This document shows, piece after piece, positions 41,159-49,715 of a DNA stretch of 64,000 nucleotides. The position numbers were made by a program, and so were the translations under genes. How positions within the stretch are numbered: the stretch's first letter is position 1; every line of letters begins with the position of its first letter. The notes beneath the pieces are model-generated. The model was not told where the DNA came from and ran no database searches. It worked only from the letters and a program-made list of their open reading frames with translations. This DNA is from Burkholderiales bacterium (lineage in GTDB: Bacteria > Pseudomonadota > Gammaproteobacteria > Burkholderiales > Ga0077523): the NCBI GenBank assembly GCA_019745565.1, contig JAIESW010000079.1, forward strand, positions 18,237 to 82,236, written 5' to 3'.

Positions 41159-42027
41159 CACTGACACTCGCGCTGCGGCTCGGGCGCATCTCGAATCTGC
41201 CCACCGTCTGGACCAACGTCCTGGTGGGTGTCCTGCTGGCCGGCGGCGCGCTCGCCGATCCGCGCCTGCCGCTGCTCATGCTGGCGCTGTCGCTGTTCTA
41301 CGTGGGCGGCATGTTCCTGAACGATGCCTTCGATCGCGAGTTCGATGCGCAGCATCGGCCCGACCGGCCGATCCCCTCGGGTCAGGTGTCGGCGCAACGG
41401 GTCTTCACCATCGGCTTCGGTTTGCTCGCGGTCGGGACCATCCTCGTCATGATCGCGAGCCGCGGAGCGGACGGTCTGCCGGAATGGCGTGCTCTGGTAG
41501 CGGCGCTCGCGCTGTCCGCGTTCATCGTGCACTACGACGCGCATCACAAGGGCAACGTGCTGAGCCCGCTGGTCATGGGGTTGTGTCGCGTGTGCGTCTA
41601 TCTCACGGCCGCGTACAGCATCGCGATCGTGCTGCCGGCCACTGTCTGGCTGGCGGCGACGGCATTGCTGTGTCACCTGATCGGCCTCACCTACATCGCC
41701 AAACAGGAGCATCTCGATCGCATCGGTGCACTGTGGCCGCTGGGCTTTCTGGCGGTGCCGGTGGTGTACGGCGCGATGCTCGCCACGGCCACACCGGCCG
41801 CGTGGGTGCCGTGGATTCTCTACGTCGGCATGATGGCTTTCGCGTTGCAGCGGCTGCGCCGCCGCGCGCGCGGCGACGTGCCGACGGCGGTGGTCACGCT
41901 GATCGCGGGCATGTCGCTGCTCGATGCGGTTGTGCTGGCCGGGGACGGGAAGATGCTGGCGGCAGGCGTGGCCATCGTGGCGTTCGTCCTGACTCTGATG
42001 CTGCAGCGTTGGGTCGCGGGTACTTGA
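41155..42027 (+). CDS. eboC: UbiA-like membrane prenyltransferase EboC
   Basis: 290 residues with about eight membrane helices. The first Asp-rich motif is NDAFDREFDAQHRPDRPIP (N-D-x-x-D-x-x-x-D), and the second region includes TYIAKQEHLDR in place of the usual DxxxD, as in EboC. The protein would transfer or bind an isoprenyl group in the inner membrane, which fits a carrier role in export. The start is GTG at 41155, overlapping eboE. It is followed 19 bp later by a ferredoxin gene. Confidence 0.92.
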   Translation: MTLTLALRLGRISNLPTVWTNVLVGVLLAGGALADPRLPLLMLALSLFYVGGMFLNDAFDREFDAQHRPDRPIPSGQVSAQRVFTIGFGLLAVGTILVMIASRGADGLPEWRALVAALALSAFIVHYDAHHKGNVLSPLVMGLCRVCVYLTAAYSIAIVLPATVWLAATALLCHLIGLTYIAKQEHLDRIGALWPLGFLAVPVVYGAMLATATPAAWVPWILYVGMMAFALQRLRRRARGDVPTAVVTLIAGMSLLDAVVLAGDGKMLAAGVAIVAFVLTLMLQRWVAGT

Positions 42028-42046
42028 CCGCAATGCTGCGCAACTC

Positions 42047-42358
42047 TTGAAAGTCACCGCGCAACGTGGTCGTCCCGAAGACTGTTCGGGCGAGGCCGGT
42101 CGCGTCGTGCCGGTCATCGACCGCAACCGCTGCGAGGCGAAGGAAGCCTGCGTGCAAGTCTGTCCGTTCGACGTGTTCGAGATTCGATCGCTCGAACCGG
42201 CAGACCGTGCCGGACTCTCGCTCATGGGCAAGCTGAAAGCGTGGGTGCACGGCAATCGCCAGGCGTACGCGGTGCACGCCGAAGCCTGTCACGCCTGCGG
42301 ACTGTGTCTCAAGGCCTGTCCGGAGCAGGCGATACGCCTGGTGCCCGTCGCAGACTAG
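42047..42358 (+). CDS. 4Fe-4S ferredoxin-like protein
   Basis: 103 residues. The second cluster motif CHACGLCLKACPEQAI is canonical (CxxCxxCxxxCP), while the first, CEAKEACVQVCPFDVF, is CxxxxxCxxxCP, so one or two [4Fe-4S] clusters may form. The start is TTG at 42047 or an internal GTG at about residue 20; both lack an ATG. It lies 19 bp after eboC and shares a CTAG with the stop of the convergent metallopeptidase gene. It may supply electrons to a pathway step linked to ebo. Confidence 0.8.
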   Translation: MKVTAQRGRPEDCSGEAGRVVPVIDRNRCEAKEACVQVCPFDVFEIRSLEPADRAGLSLMGKLKAWVHGNRQAYAVHAEACHACGLCLKACPEQAIRLVPVAD

Positions 42359-42768
42359 TCGTTTTCCGTTTCACGGATGGTCAGGCGGATGGTCGCATCC
42401 GCATCGCGCAGATAGCGCGCCTGGAACGCGTAGGCCTGTCGCTCGCGCCGGTACCAGAGCGGCGTCCCGTATTCGGCAGGACCGCTCTGCGCCTGCAACG
42501 CGTGCACGAGTTCGTGCAGCAGGATGCTGCGTCCTAGCGCAGTGGCGAGATTCACGTCGTCGCGCAGCAGCAGCCGCTCGGGAATCCGGGTGACGCCACC
42601 GTAACCGCGCGACTCCCTTGCGTAAGCGAAGAAGCCCTGACAATTGCACGGCATGCTGGCCGACGGCACGATCTCCACGGGAGGAATGTGAGCGGGCCAT
42701 GGCTGGCCGCTCCAGGCCACGATCACACGCAGGAGCGCAGCGACCAGTTCCGTGGTGGCTGCGTCCAT
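42355..42768 (-). CDS. HExxH zinc metalloprotein (DUF6647-like)
   Basis: 137 residues. The motif LLHELVHALQAQSG is the HExxH of gluzincin-like metallopeptidases, with a downstream Glu in WYRRERQAYAFQARYL possibly the third ligand. ASMPCNCQGFFAYARESRGYGG holds two close Cys. It resembles small DUF6647 proteins; activity not known. The ATG overlaps the stop of the cytochrome gene by one base (TGATG), which makes the pair coupled. Confidence 0.68.
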   Translation of the reverse strand: MDAATTELVAALLRVIVAWSGQPWPAHIPPVEIVPSASMPCNCQGFFAYARESRGYGGVTRIPERLLLRDDVNLATALGRSILLHELVHALQAQSGPAEYGTPLWYRRERQAYAFQARYLRDADATIRLTIRETEND

Positions 42769-43172
42769 CAGTGGTTCGACGACTGCGCGCCGCCTCCGGC
42801 TATGGGCTCCGCGGTGCGCAGCGCGACGATGGCGGCGATCACGGTCCAGATCTCCTGCTCGGACAGCGTGCCTTTCCACGGCGGCATCACCTTGCCGCCG
42901 CGCTTCCGGCCGAACGAGATGGTCGCGTGCAGCGAGTCGGGGCTCAGGTCGTCGCGGTTGCGCAGTCGCGGCGCCTTCAGGCCGCCGCCGCCCGTGCCGT
43001 GGCAGTAGCCGCCGCAGGTGGTGTTGAGGATCTCCATGCCCTTCGCGATCACTTCAGGGGACTGGAGGTCGACGCCTGCGGTCTTGTCCGGCGGTGGAAT
43101 GTCGTCGGCGGCGACGCAGGGGAGGGCGATCGCGAGAGCGATCACCGATGATCGGATGAACGGGAGTTTCAT
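42768..43172 (-). CDS. Cytochrome c with CxxxCH haem motif, quinoprotein partner
   Basis: 134 residues with a signal peptide (FIRSSVIALAIALPCVAA). The only haem site is CGGYCH (53-58), three residues between the cysteines rather than the usual two. The axial Met is probably in GGKVMPPWKGTLSEQEI. The protein is on the same strand as, and 73 bp downstream of, the quinoprotein alcohol dehydrogenase, so it is the likely electron acceptor. Confidence 0.85.
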   Translation of the reverse strand: MKLPFIRSSVIALAIALPCVAADDIPPPDKTAGVDLQSPEVIAKGMEILNTTCGGYCHGTGGGGLKAPRLRNRDDLSPDSLHATISFGRKRGGKVMPPWKGTLSEQEIWTVIAAIVALRTAEPIAGGGAQSSNH

Positions 43173-43244
43173 GACGGGGGAAGCACGAAGGAGGCGTGGC
43201 CTCCCCCGTGCGGTGGTGGATCGACGAACGGGATCGACGAACGC

Positions 43245-44978
43245 CTAGCGCGGCACCTTGAAGGCGAACAGGCTCGCGCCGGCGGGGAAGTCGGCTACTT
43301 CCGGATAGATCGACGCCGTGATCGCCTGGGCCGCCGACCCGATGCCGCTCGGGACCAGGATGTACTGTTCGCCGCCGGCCATGTAGCTGATGATGCCGCC
43401 GCGCGAACCGGAGCCCGTGTTGAAGCGCCACAGTTCCGTGCCGCTGCGGCCGTCATAGGCGTAGACGTAGCCCTTCATGTCGGAGCTGAACACCAGCCCG
43501 CCCTTGGTGGACAGGATGCCGGAGATGCGCGGGTACTTGTCGTGCACGCTCCAGAGCTTCTTGCCGGTGAGCGGATCCCACGCGTCGATCGCGCCGTGGG
43601 CCGTGTCCCCGGGCGGGTGCACCCACTGCAGGTCGGCGCCCGCGTACCAGCCGGGCAGCGGATCGAGTGAAGGCCGCTCCGGCCGCACCTTGGCGATCTC
43701 GCAGATCTCCTGGCGCGAGTTGAACCACACGCCCATGTCGGGGTTGTAGGAGCCGGCGTTCCAGCTGCGGCCGCCCAGCATGGAGGGGCAGAACATCGCA
43801 TCCTTGGAGATCGACGGCGGGTTGCGGCCGATCAGCTCGCCCGTCTTCGGATTGATCGACTTCACGAAGGTCACGTGCTTGTTGATCGTCCAGACGTTCT
43901 CGATCTTGCCGTTGGTGCGGTCGTACACGTACACGAAGCCGCTCTTCGCCTGGTGCACCATCAGCTTGCGGTCACCGCGGTCGATCAGCACGAACTCGCC
44001 GAGCGTCGAGTCGTAGTCCCAGTCGTCGTGCGGATGTTCCTGGTGGTACCACACCAGTTCTCCCGTGTCCGGCCGCAGAGCCAGCACCGAAGAGCTGTAG
44101 AGGTTGTCCCCGGGGCGTGCGCCGATGCCGGTCTTGCGCAGATGTCCGTCGGGCCCGTCGGTGGGGGCTGCCCAGTCGAACCACGGCGACGGATTCGAGG
44201 TGCCGTAGTAGATCATGTCGAGCTTCGGGTCGTAGCTGCCCACGTGCCACGCGCCGACGCCCGCATACTTCGCGCTCGACTCGCCGAAGTCGTTCATGCC
44301 CCAGTGCTCCTCGCCTTCCAGCACCGGATCGAAGTACCAGACCTTCTCGCCGGTCGACTGGCTCAGGCCGAAGATGCCGCCCCCGCGCGCCGGAATGCCG
44401 CCCTGGGTGGAGCCGAAGATGACCTTGTCCTTCACCGCGAGCGGCGGCGACGTGAACATGCAGCCGCACTTCAGGGTGTCGACCAACTGGGTTTCCCACA
44501 CCGGCTTGCCGGTCTTCATGTCGAGCGCGATGGCGCGGCCGTCGATGGTGCCGATGTACACGCGCCCGTTCGCGACGGTCACGCCGCGTGAATACGGTCC
44601 CACCGGCAGCTTGTCCACCCCGTCCTTGATCTTGGGAAAGTAGTGCCAGATCTCCTCGCCGGTGCGGCCGTCCACGGCGAACACGCGGTTGTACGAGGCG
44701 GTGTAGTAGATGACGCCGTCTACCACAAGGGGGGTTACCTGCAGGCCCTGCGTGATTTCGCCGGCCTGATGCACCCAGGCGACGGAGAGGCGCTTCACGT
44801 TCGACTTGGTGATGCCGGTGAGCGGGCTGTAGCGATGGGCGTCGTAGGTGCGGTGGTAGCTCGGCCAGTCGCCCGGCGCGGCGTTCTCGATCTCCGGTAC
44901 GCCCGCCGCAATGGCTGTCGACGCGATGGCTCCCAAGGTCGCGGCGACGAGCAGTCTCCTATCCAGGACTCCAGACAT
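43245..44978 (-). CDS. PQQ-dependent alcohol dehydrogenase, lanthanide-type motif
   Basis: 577 residues, eight-bladed propeller with signal peptide (LLVAATLGAIASTAIAAG). Tryptophan-docking repeats such as YAVDGRTGEEIWHY-like FAVDGRTGEEIWHYFP, LALRPDTGELVWYHQEH and AYDGRSGTELWRFNTGSG are visible. The catalytic Asp is in HPHDDWDYDSTLG (about D321), and the Asp two residues later (D323) matches the extra Asp that marks lanthanide-dependent enzymes (XoxF, PedH type); calcium enzymes have Ala there. GTSNPSPW gives the Asn metal ligand. The vicinal Cys pair of methanol dehydrogenase is replaced by CGC (171-173). Confidence 0.9.
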   Translation of the reverse strand: MSGVLDRRLLVAATLGAIASTAIAAGVPEIENAAPGDWPSYHRTYDAHRYSPLTGITKSNVKRLSVAWVHQAGEITQGLQVTPLVVDGVIYYTASYNRVFAVDGRTGEEIWHYFPKIKDGVDKLPVGPYSRGVTVANGRVYIGTIDGRAIALDMKTGKPVWETQLVDTLKCGCMFTSPPLAVKDKVIFGSTQGGIPARGGGIFGLSQSTGEKVWYFDPVLEGEEHWGMNDFGESSAKYAGVGAWHVGSYDPKLDMIYYGTSNPSPWFDWAAPTDGPDGHLRKTGIGARPGDNLYSSSVLALRPDTGELVWYHQEHPHDDWDYDSTLGEFVLIDRGDRKLMVHQAKSGFVYVYDRTNGKIENVWTINKHVTFVKSINPKTGELIGRNPPSISKDAMFCPSMLGGRSWNAGSYNPDMGVWFNSRQEICEIAKVRPERPSLDPLPGWYAGADLQWVHPPGDTAHGAIDAWDPLTGKKLWSVHDKYPRISGILSTKGGLVFSSDMKGYVYAYDGRSGTELWRFNTGSGSRGGIISYMAGGEQYILVPSGIGSAAQAITASIYPEVADFPAGASLFAFKVPR

Positions 44979-45280
44979 GTCGGGTTCTCCTCCAGTTCGT
45001 TGTATTGGCTTTTATGGGGTTCCGGCTGACGTCCGGCGGATCTCCCGGTCAGACCTCTGCGGAACACCTCGGAGGGTAGGCGACGAGCAACGCGCGTCGA
45101 TATGGACACGATCTCGCGGCGGATACGAAAATTTCCGGGCGTCGCGGTGAGTGCGGCTTGTGGCGGCCGTGATCGCGGCCACGCGTGCCATGGAACCCAC
45201 GGGCGGGTTTCCACTTCGTTTCCCGAGGTGGTTGGTCTTGGGTCCCGGTGTCTTCGGGAATGGATGCGAGTGCGCTCGGT
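44979..45280. other. Intergenic region upstream of the quinoprotein gene
   Basis: 302 bp without a supported gene, lying between the quinoprotein start and the 3' end of the tolC-type efflux gene. A clear TGGAGGAGAA ribosome site belongs to the quinoprotein. No terminator with a T-run and no known regulatory motif was seen. Confidence 0.5.
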
Positions 45281-46543
45281 TCAGCCGTCGTGGCCGGACG
45301 CCTCCTCCTCCGGATCGTTCCAGAGCACGTGCGCTTCGATCAGCAGGCGGTGACGCGACTCCTCCGCCTCGGCTCGCGCCAGCGCGGCGGACAGCGCCGA
45401 TTCCACGGCGAGGCGTCGCGCGATCACCACATCGGACAACGAAGCTTCCTTGAGCTGCCAGGAGCGCACCATGCTGTCGGCATTGCGGCTCATGCCTTCG
45501 GCGGCCGCGCGCGCCCGCTGCCATGCGGCGTACGCTCCCTTGGCCTGGCCGACCATCGCGGCTACGTCGGCGCTGATGCGCTGGACCACGGCGGCCTCCA
45601 GGTTGAGTGCCGCATCGGATTGAGCACGCACGCCTTCGGAGAAGGCGGTGCGTGCTCTCCCGGGAATCGGCACGACGATGTACACGCCGGCGATGCGGTC
45701 CGGACCACTGCGATCCGACGAGAGGCGCGCGCCGATGGCGGGGTCGGGGACGAGGTCCGCCGCGGCCCGATCGGCGTAGAGGCGTGCACGTTTGCTGAGC
45801 GCACGGGCGACGCGCACTTCGTCGTTGTGCGTGCGTACGCGCTCCAGGTAGAAGTCGAGATCGCCGTCGAGCGGCCGCGGATCGCTCAACGGCGCGCGCG
45901 CCGGTATCACGAGCGCCGGAAAAGTCCGCTCGAGCGCGGCGCGCGCACCTTCCTCGCGGCCCTGCAGGGCGGCCACGCTCGCTTCGGCCTGGGCCACGGA
46001 AGCTTCGGCGAGATTGACCTCGACGCGCGGCGCGTCGCCCACGCGTGCCCGCTTGGTCACGACCACGTGTTGCGTGCGCAGGAATTCCGCCTGTTGCTGC
46101 AGCAGTTCGAGCTGCACGCTCTCCCGGGCCCACGCGAACCAGAGTTTCAGCATGAGCCGCGCCCCGTCGCACCAGGCGCTGTACGCAGCGCGTCGTGCGA
46201 GCTCCACGCCCTGGGCGCCGATCGCCGTGTCGACCCGCGCCTTGCCGGGCAGCCGGATCGCGCGTTCGAGGCCCACCCCCCATTCAGGGTAGCGGCCGCG
46301 GTCGATGTTGTGGCTCTGATAGTCGCCCCGGACCGCGAACTCGTACGGACCGGCCTGCAGGCGCCGATCGTTGGCTTGCTCGAACCGGACGGCATCGCGG
46401 GCAGCCTTGACCGGCGGGTAGGCGGCCAGGGCCCGCTCCACCGAAGCGACCGGCGGCAGCGATGGGTCGGCCGCGGGTTGATCGGCACGAGCCGTGTCGA
46501 CGGCGACGATGCTCAACGTGAGTGCGAGGACGTATCGGTTCAT
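45281..46543 (-). CDS. TolC/CzcC-type outer-membrane efflux protein
   Basis: 420 residues with a signal peptide (NRYVLALTLSIVAVDTARA) and the long alpha-helical hairpins of the outer-membrane efflux family, e.g. RVGDAPRVEVNLAEASVAQAEASVAALQGREEG and LEAAVVQRISADVAAMVGQAKGAY. The C-terminus is His/Asp-rich (HVLWNDPEEEASGHDG). It forms the outer channel of the tripartite system encoded directly upstream; its ATG overlaps the RND stop by ATGA. Confidence 0.9.
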   Translation of the reverse strand: MNRYVLALTLSIVAVDTARADQPAADPSLPPVASVERALAAYPPVKAARDAVRFEQANDRRLQAGPYEFAVRGDYQSHNIDRGRYPEWGVGLERAIRLPGKARVDTAIGAQGVELARRAAYSAWCDGARLMLKLWFAWARESVQLELLQQQAEFLRTQHVVVTKRARVGDAPRVEVNLAEASVAQAEASVAALQGREEGARAALERTFPALVIPARAPLSDPRPLDGDLDFYLERVRTHNDEVRVARALSKRARLYADRAAADLVPDPAIGARLSSDRSGPDRIAGVYIVVPIPGRARTAFSEGVRAQSDAALNLEAAVVQRISADVAAMVGQAKGAYAAWQRARAAAEGMSRNADSMVRSWQLKEASLSDVVIARRLAVESALSAALARAEAEESRHRLLIEAHVLWNDPEEEASGHDG

Positions 46544-49500
46544 GGCAGATCCCGGGTGAGTTGCTCGGCAGGGCGTGCGGGTGCATCACCGAACCGTCGG
46601 TAGAGCAGGGGCAGGATGACCAGCGTCAGGGCGGTCGAGGTGACGAGTCCGCCGATCACCACGATCGCGAGCGGTCGCTGGATCTCGGACCCGGGTCCCG
46701 TGGCGAAGAGCAACGGCACGAGGCCGAAGGCGGCGATGCTGGCTGTCATCAGCACGGGCCGCAGACGACGCAGCGCGCCGTCGATGGCCACCTGTTCGGC
46801 GGTGAGGCCGGAAGCGCGCAGCTGGTTGAACGTGCTCATCAGCACCACGCCGTTCAGCACCGCGATGCCGAGCAAGGCGATGAAGCCCACCGATGCCGGC
46901 ACCGACAGGTACTGGCCCGACCACCAGAGCGCCACGATGCCGCCCACCAGCGCGAACGGAATGTTGGCTACCACGAGCGCGGTCTGCCGCAGCGAGCCGA
47001 AGGTCGTGTAGAGCACCGCGACGATGAGCGCCAGGGCGATCGGAATCACCACCGCCAGGCGCCGCGCGGCGCGCTGCTGGTTCTCGAACTGGCCGCCCCA
47101 GGAGATCGTGTAGCCGTGCGGGAGTTGCACCCGCTTTGCGATCGCGCTCTGGGCATCGGCGACGAACCCGACCAGATCGCGCCCGAGCACCCCGGACTGG
47201 ACCATCGCGTAGCGCGAAGCGTTCTCGCGGTCGACCTTGACCGGGCCGTCGACCCGCGTGAGGGTCGCGACCGTGCCCAGCGGCACGGCACGACCGTCCG
47301 GCATGATGACGTTCTGATTCTGGAACAGCGTCGCGGACGCGCGCAGATCGCCGGGACCGCGGATCACGAGCGGCGTGCGGCGGTGTCCCTCGATCACGGT
47401 GCCGACCCGCCGTCCCTCGATCTGGGCGCGCAGGTCGTTCTCGATCTCGTCGACGGTGAGCTTCTGGTGCCCGGTGGCGAAGCGGTTGATGTCGACGCGC
47501 AGGTACTGGAAGCCCTCGTTGGTGACGCGGAACACATCGCTGTTGCCCGGCACGGTTTTCAGCACCGCTTCGACCTCGTGCGCGAGGCGGTTGAGGGTCG
47601 GCAGATCGGAACCGAAGATCTTGACCGCCAGCTGGCCGCGCACGCCGGTCAGCATCTCGGACACGCGCATCTCGATGGGCTGCGTGAACGTGAAGTCGAT
47701 GCCCGGGAATGCGGTCATCACCTGGCGCACCGATTCGACGATGTCCTGCTTGTTGGGTGTGCGCCATTCGTCGCGCGGCTTGAGATCCATGAACACGTCG
47801 GACTGGTTGAGTCCCATGGGATCGAGCCCGAGCTCGTCAGTGCCGGTCCGCGTCACGATGCGCGTGACCTCGGGCACCCGAGCCAGGATCGCCTTCTGGA
47901 TCGCGATGTTCTGGGCGGCACTCGCCTCGATGCCGATGGAGGGCAGGGCTTCGAGCTGCATGATCAGATCGCCTTCGTCCAGCGTGGGCATGAAGGTCTT
48001 GCCGGTGGCAAAGTAGGCGACACCCGCCACGGCCAGCAGCACACCGGCGGCGATGGCGACCGCCCGCTCGCGGGCGAGTGCGAACGCGAGGACCGGCCCA
48101 TAGCCGCGCTGGAGCATCCGCATGAGCCATGGCTCGCGATGGGCCCGCGGCTCGAGCAGCAAAGATGCGAGCACCGGAATGACCGTGAGCGAAAGCAGCA
48201 GCGAACCCGAGAGCGCGAAGATGATCGCCCATGCCACCGGCTTGAAGAGTTTGCCCTCCAGCCCTTCCAGCGTGAGCAGCGGCAGGAAGACGATGACGAT
48301 GATCGCGATGCCCGCGGCGACCGGTACGGCAACTTCCTGAACCGCGCGCAGGACCACCTGCGCCTTCGAGGGGGTGGTGCCTTCGTGCGCCAGGCGGTTG
48401 ACGATGTTCTCGACGATCACCACCGACGCGTCCACCAGCATGCCGATCGCGATGGCGAGACCACCAAGACTCATGAGGTTGGCGCTCATGCCGGTCTGCT
48501 GCATGAGGATGAACGTCACGAGCGCCGCCAGCGGGAGGGTGGCAGCGACGACCACGGCCGCCCTGAGATCCCCCAGGAACAGCAGCAACAGCACCACGAC
48601 CAGCACGATGGCCTCGAGCAGCGCCTTCGAAACCGTGCCGACGGCGCGGTCCACGAGACGCGCGCGGTCGTAGAACACGTCGATCTTCACGTCCGGCGGC
48701 AAGGACGGTGCGAGTTCCGCGAGGCGTGCCCGTACCCCGGTGACCACCTGGCGGGCGTTGGCCCCGCGCAGGCCGAGCACCAGACCCTGTACGGCTTCGC
48801 CTTTGCCGTCACGCGTGACGAAGCCGTAGCGGGTGAGGGTACCGATGCGGACCTCGGCCACTTCGCCGACGCGTACCGGGATGGCGCTGCGCTCGCCGAT
48901 CACGATGGCGCGGACATCGTCGAGGGTGCGGATGCTGCCTTCGGCGCGCACCAGCAGCGCTTCCTCGCCGTCCGCGAGGCGCCCGGCGCCGTCGTTGCGG
49001 TTGTTGGCGCGCAGCGCGCGTTCCAGTTCGGCGCGAGGGATACCGCGCGCGGCGAGCGCCGCCGGGTCCGGCACGACTTCGAAGGTGCGCACGTGGCCGC
49101 CGAGCGCATTCACGTCGGCCACGCCCGGTACCGTGCGCAGCCGCGGTCGGATGGTCCAGTCGAGCAGCGTGCGGCGTTCGGCGAGCGACAGATCACCGCC
49201 CTCGATGGTGAACATGAACATCTCGCCGAGCGGTGTCGTGATCGGCGCGAGCCCGCCGGTGACGCCTTCGGGCAGATCGCCGACCACGTTGTTCAGGCGC
49301 TCGTTCACCTGCTGGCGCGCCCAGTAGATGTCGGTCCCTTCCTGGAAGTCGATGACGATGTCGGCGATCGCGACCTTCGATACCGAGCGCAACATCCGCT
49401 GCTTCGGGATGCCGAGCATCTCGAGCTCGATCGGCGCGACGATGCGGTTCTCCACCTCCTCGGGCGTCATGCCGGGTGCCTTCATGATGATCTCCACCTG

Positions 49501-49632
49501 GGTGGAGGAGACGTCCGGGAAGGCGTCGATCGGCAGGTTGAGGAAGGCGTGGACGCCGGCGAACGCGAGCAGCAAGGCCGCGACGAGCGCGAGCAGCGGC
49601 TGCGCGAGGCAGAGACGGATCAGGCGGGTCAT
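46540..49632 (-). CDS. HME-type RND heavy-metal efflux pump (CusA/CzcA family)
   Basis: 1030 residues with twelve membrane helices and two large periplasmic loops. It starts MTRLIRLCLAQPLLALV and DAFPDVSSTQVEI, then NRIVAPIELEMLGIPKQRMLRSVSK. The TM4 proton-relay segment IAIGMLVDASVVIVENI has the Asp and Glu of heavy-metal efflux (HME) pumps. The metal substrate cannot be fixed; CusA-type Met clusters were not clearly identified. Order adaptor, pump, channel is reversed relative to czcCBA. The adaptor gene lies 83 bp upstream. Confidence 0.93.
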   Translation of the reverse strand: MTRLIRLCLAQPLLALVAALLLAFAGVHAFLNLPIDAFPDVSSTQVEIIMKAPGMTPEEVENRIVAPIELEMLGIPKQRMLRSVSKVAIADIVIDFQEGTDIYWARQQVNERLNNVVGDLPEGVTGGLAPITTPLGEMFMFTIEGGDLSLAERRTLLDWTIRPRLRTVPGVADVNALGGHVRTFEVVPDPAALAARGIPRAELERALRANNRNDGAGRLADGEEALLVRAEGSIRTLDDVRAIVIGERSAIPVRVGEVAEVRIGTLTRYGFVTRDGKGEAVQGLVLGLRGANARQVVTGVRARLAELAPSLPPDVKIDVFYDRARLVDRAVGTVSKALLEAIVLVVVLLLLFLGDLRAAVVVAATLPLAALVTFILMQQTGMSANLMSLGGLAIAIGMLVDASVVIVENIVNRLAHEGTTPSKAQVVLRAVQEVAVPVAAGIAIIVIVFLPLLTLEGLEGKLFKPVAWAIIFALSGSLLLSLTVIPVLASLLLEPRAHREPWLMRMLQRGYGPVLAFALARERAVAIAAGVLLAVAGVAYFATGKTFMPTLDEGDLIMQLEALPSIGIEASAAQNIAIQKAILARVPEVTRIVTRTGTDELGLDPMGLNQSDVFMDLKPRDEWRTPNKQDIVESVRQVMTAFPGIDFTFTQPIEMRVSEMLTGVRGQLAVKIFGSDLPTLNRLAHEVEAVLKTVPGNSDVFRVTNEGFQYLRVDINRFATGHQKLTVDEIENDLRAQIEGRRVGTVIEGHRRTPLVIRGPGDLRASATLFQNQNVIMPDGRAVPLGTVATLTRVDGPVKVDRENASRYAMVQSGVLGRDLVGFVADAQSAIAKRVQLPHGYTISWGGQFENQQRAARRLAVVIPIALALIVAVLYTTFGSLRQTALVVANIPFALVGGIVALWWSGQYLSVPASVGFIALLGIAVLNGVVLMSTFNQLRASGLTAEQVAIDGALRRLRPVLMTASIAAFGLVPLLFATGPGSEIQRPLAIVVIGGLVTSTALTLVILPLLYRRFGDAPARPAEQLTRDLP

Positions 49633-49715
49633 GCCAGTGTCACCGGGCTGCCCCAAGACACTGACGCGCCCCCTCGGGAGGCAGCGAACGCAGGGAGCGT
49701 GGAAGGCGTCCTCAT

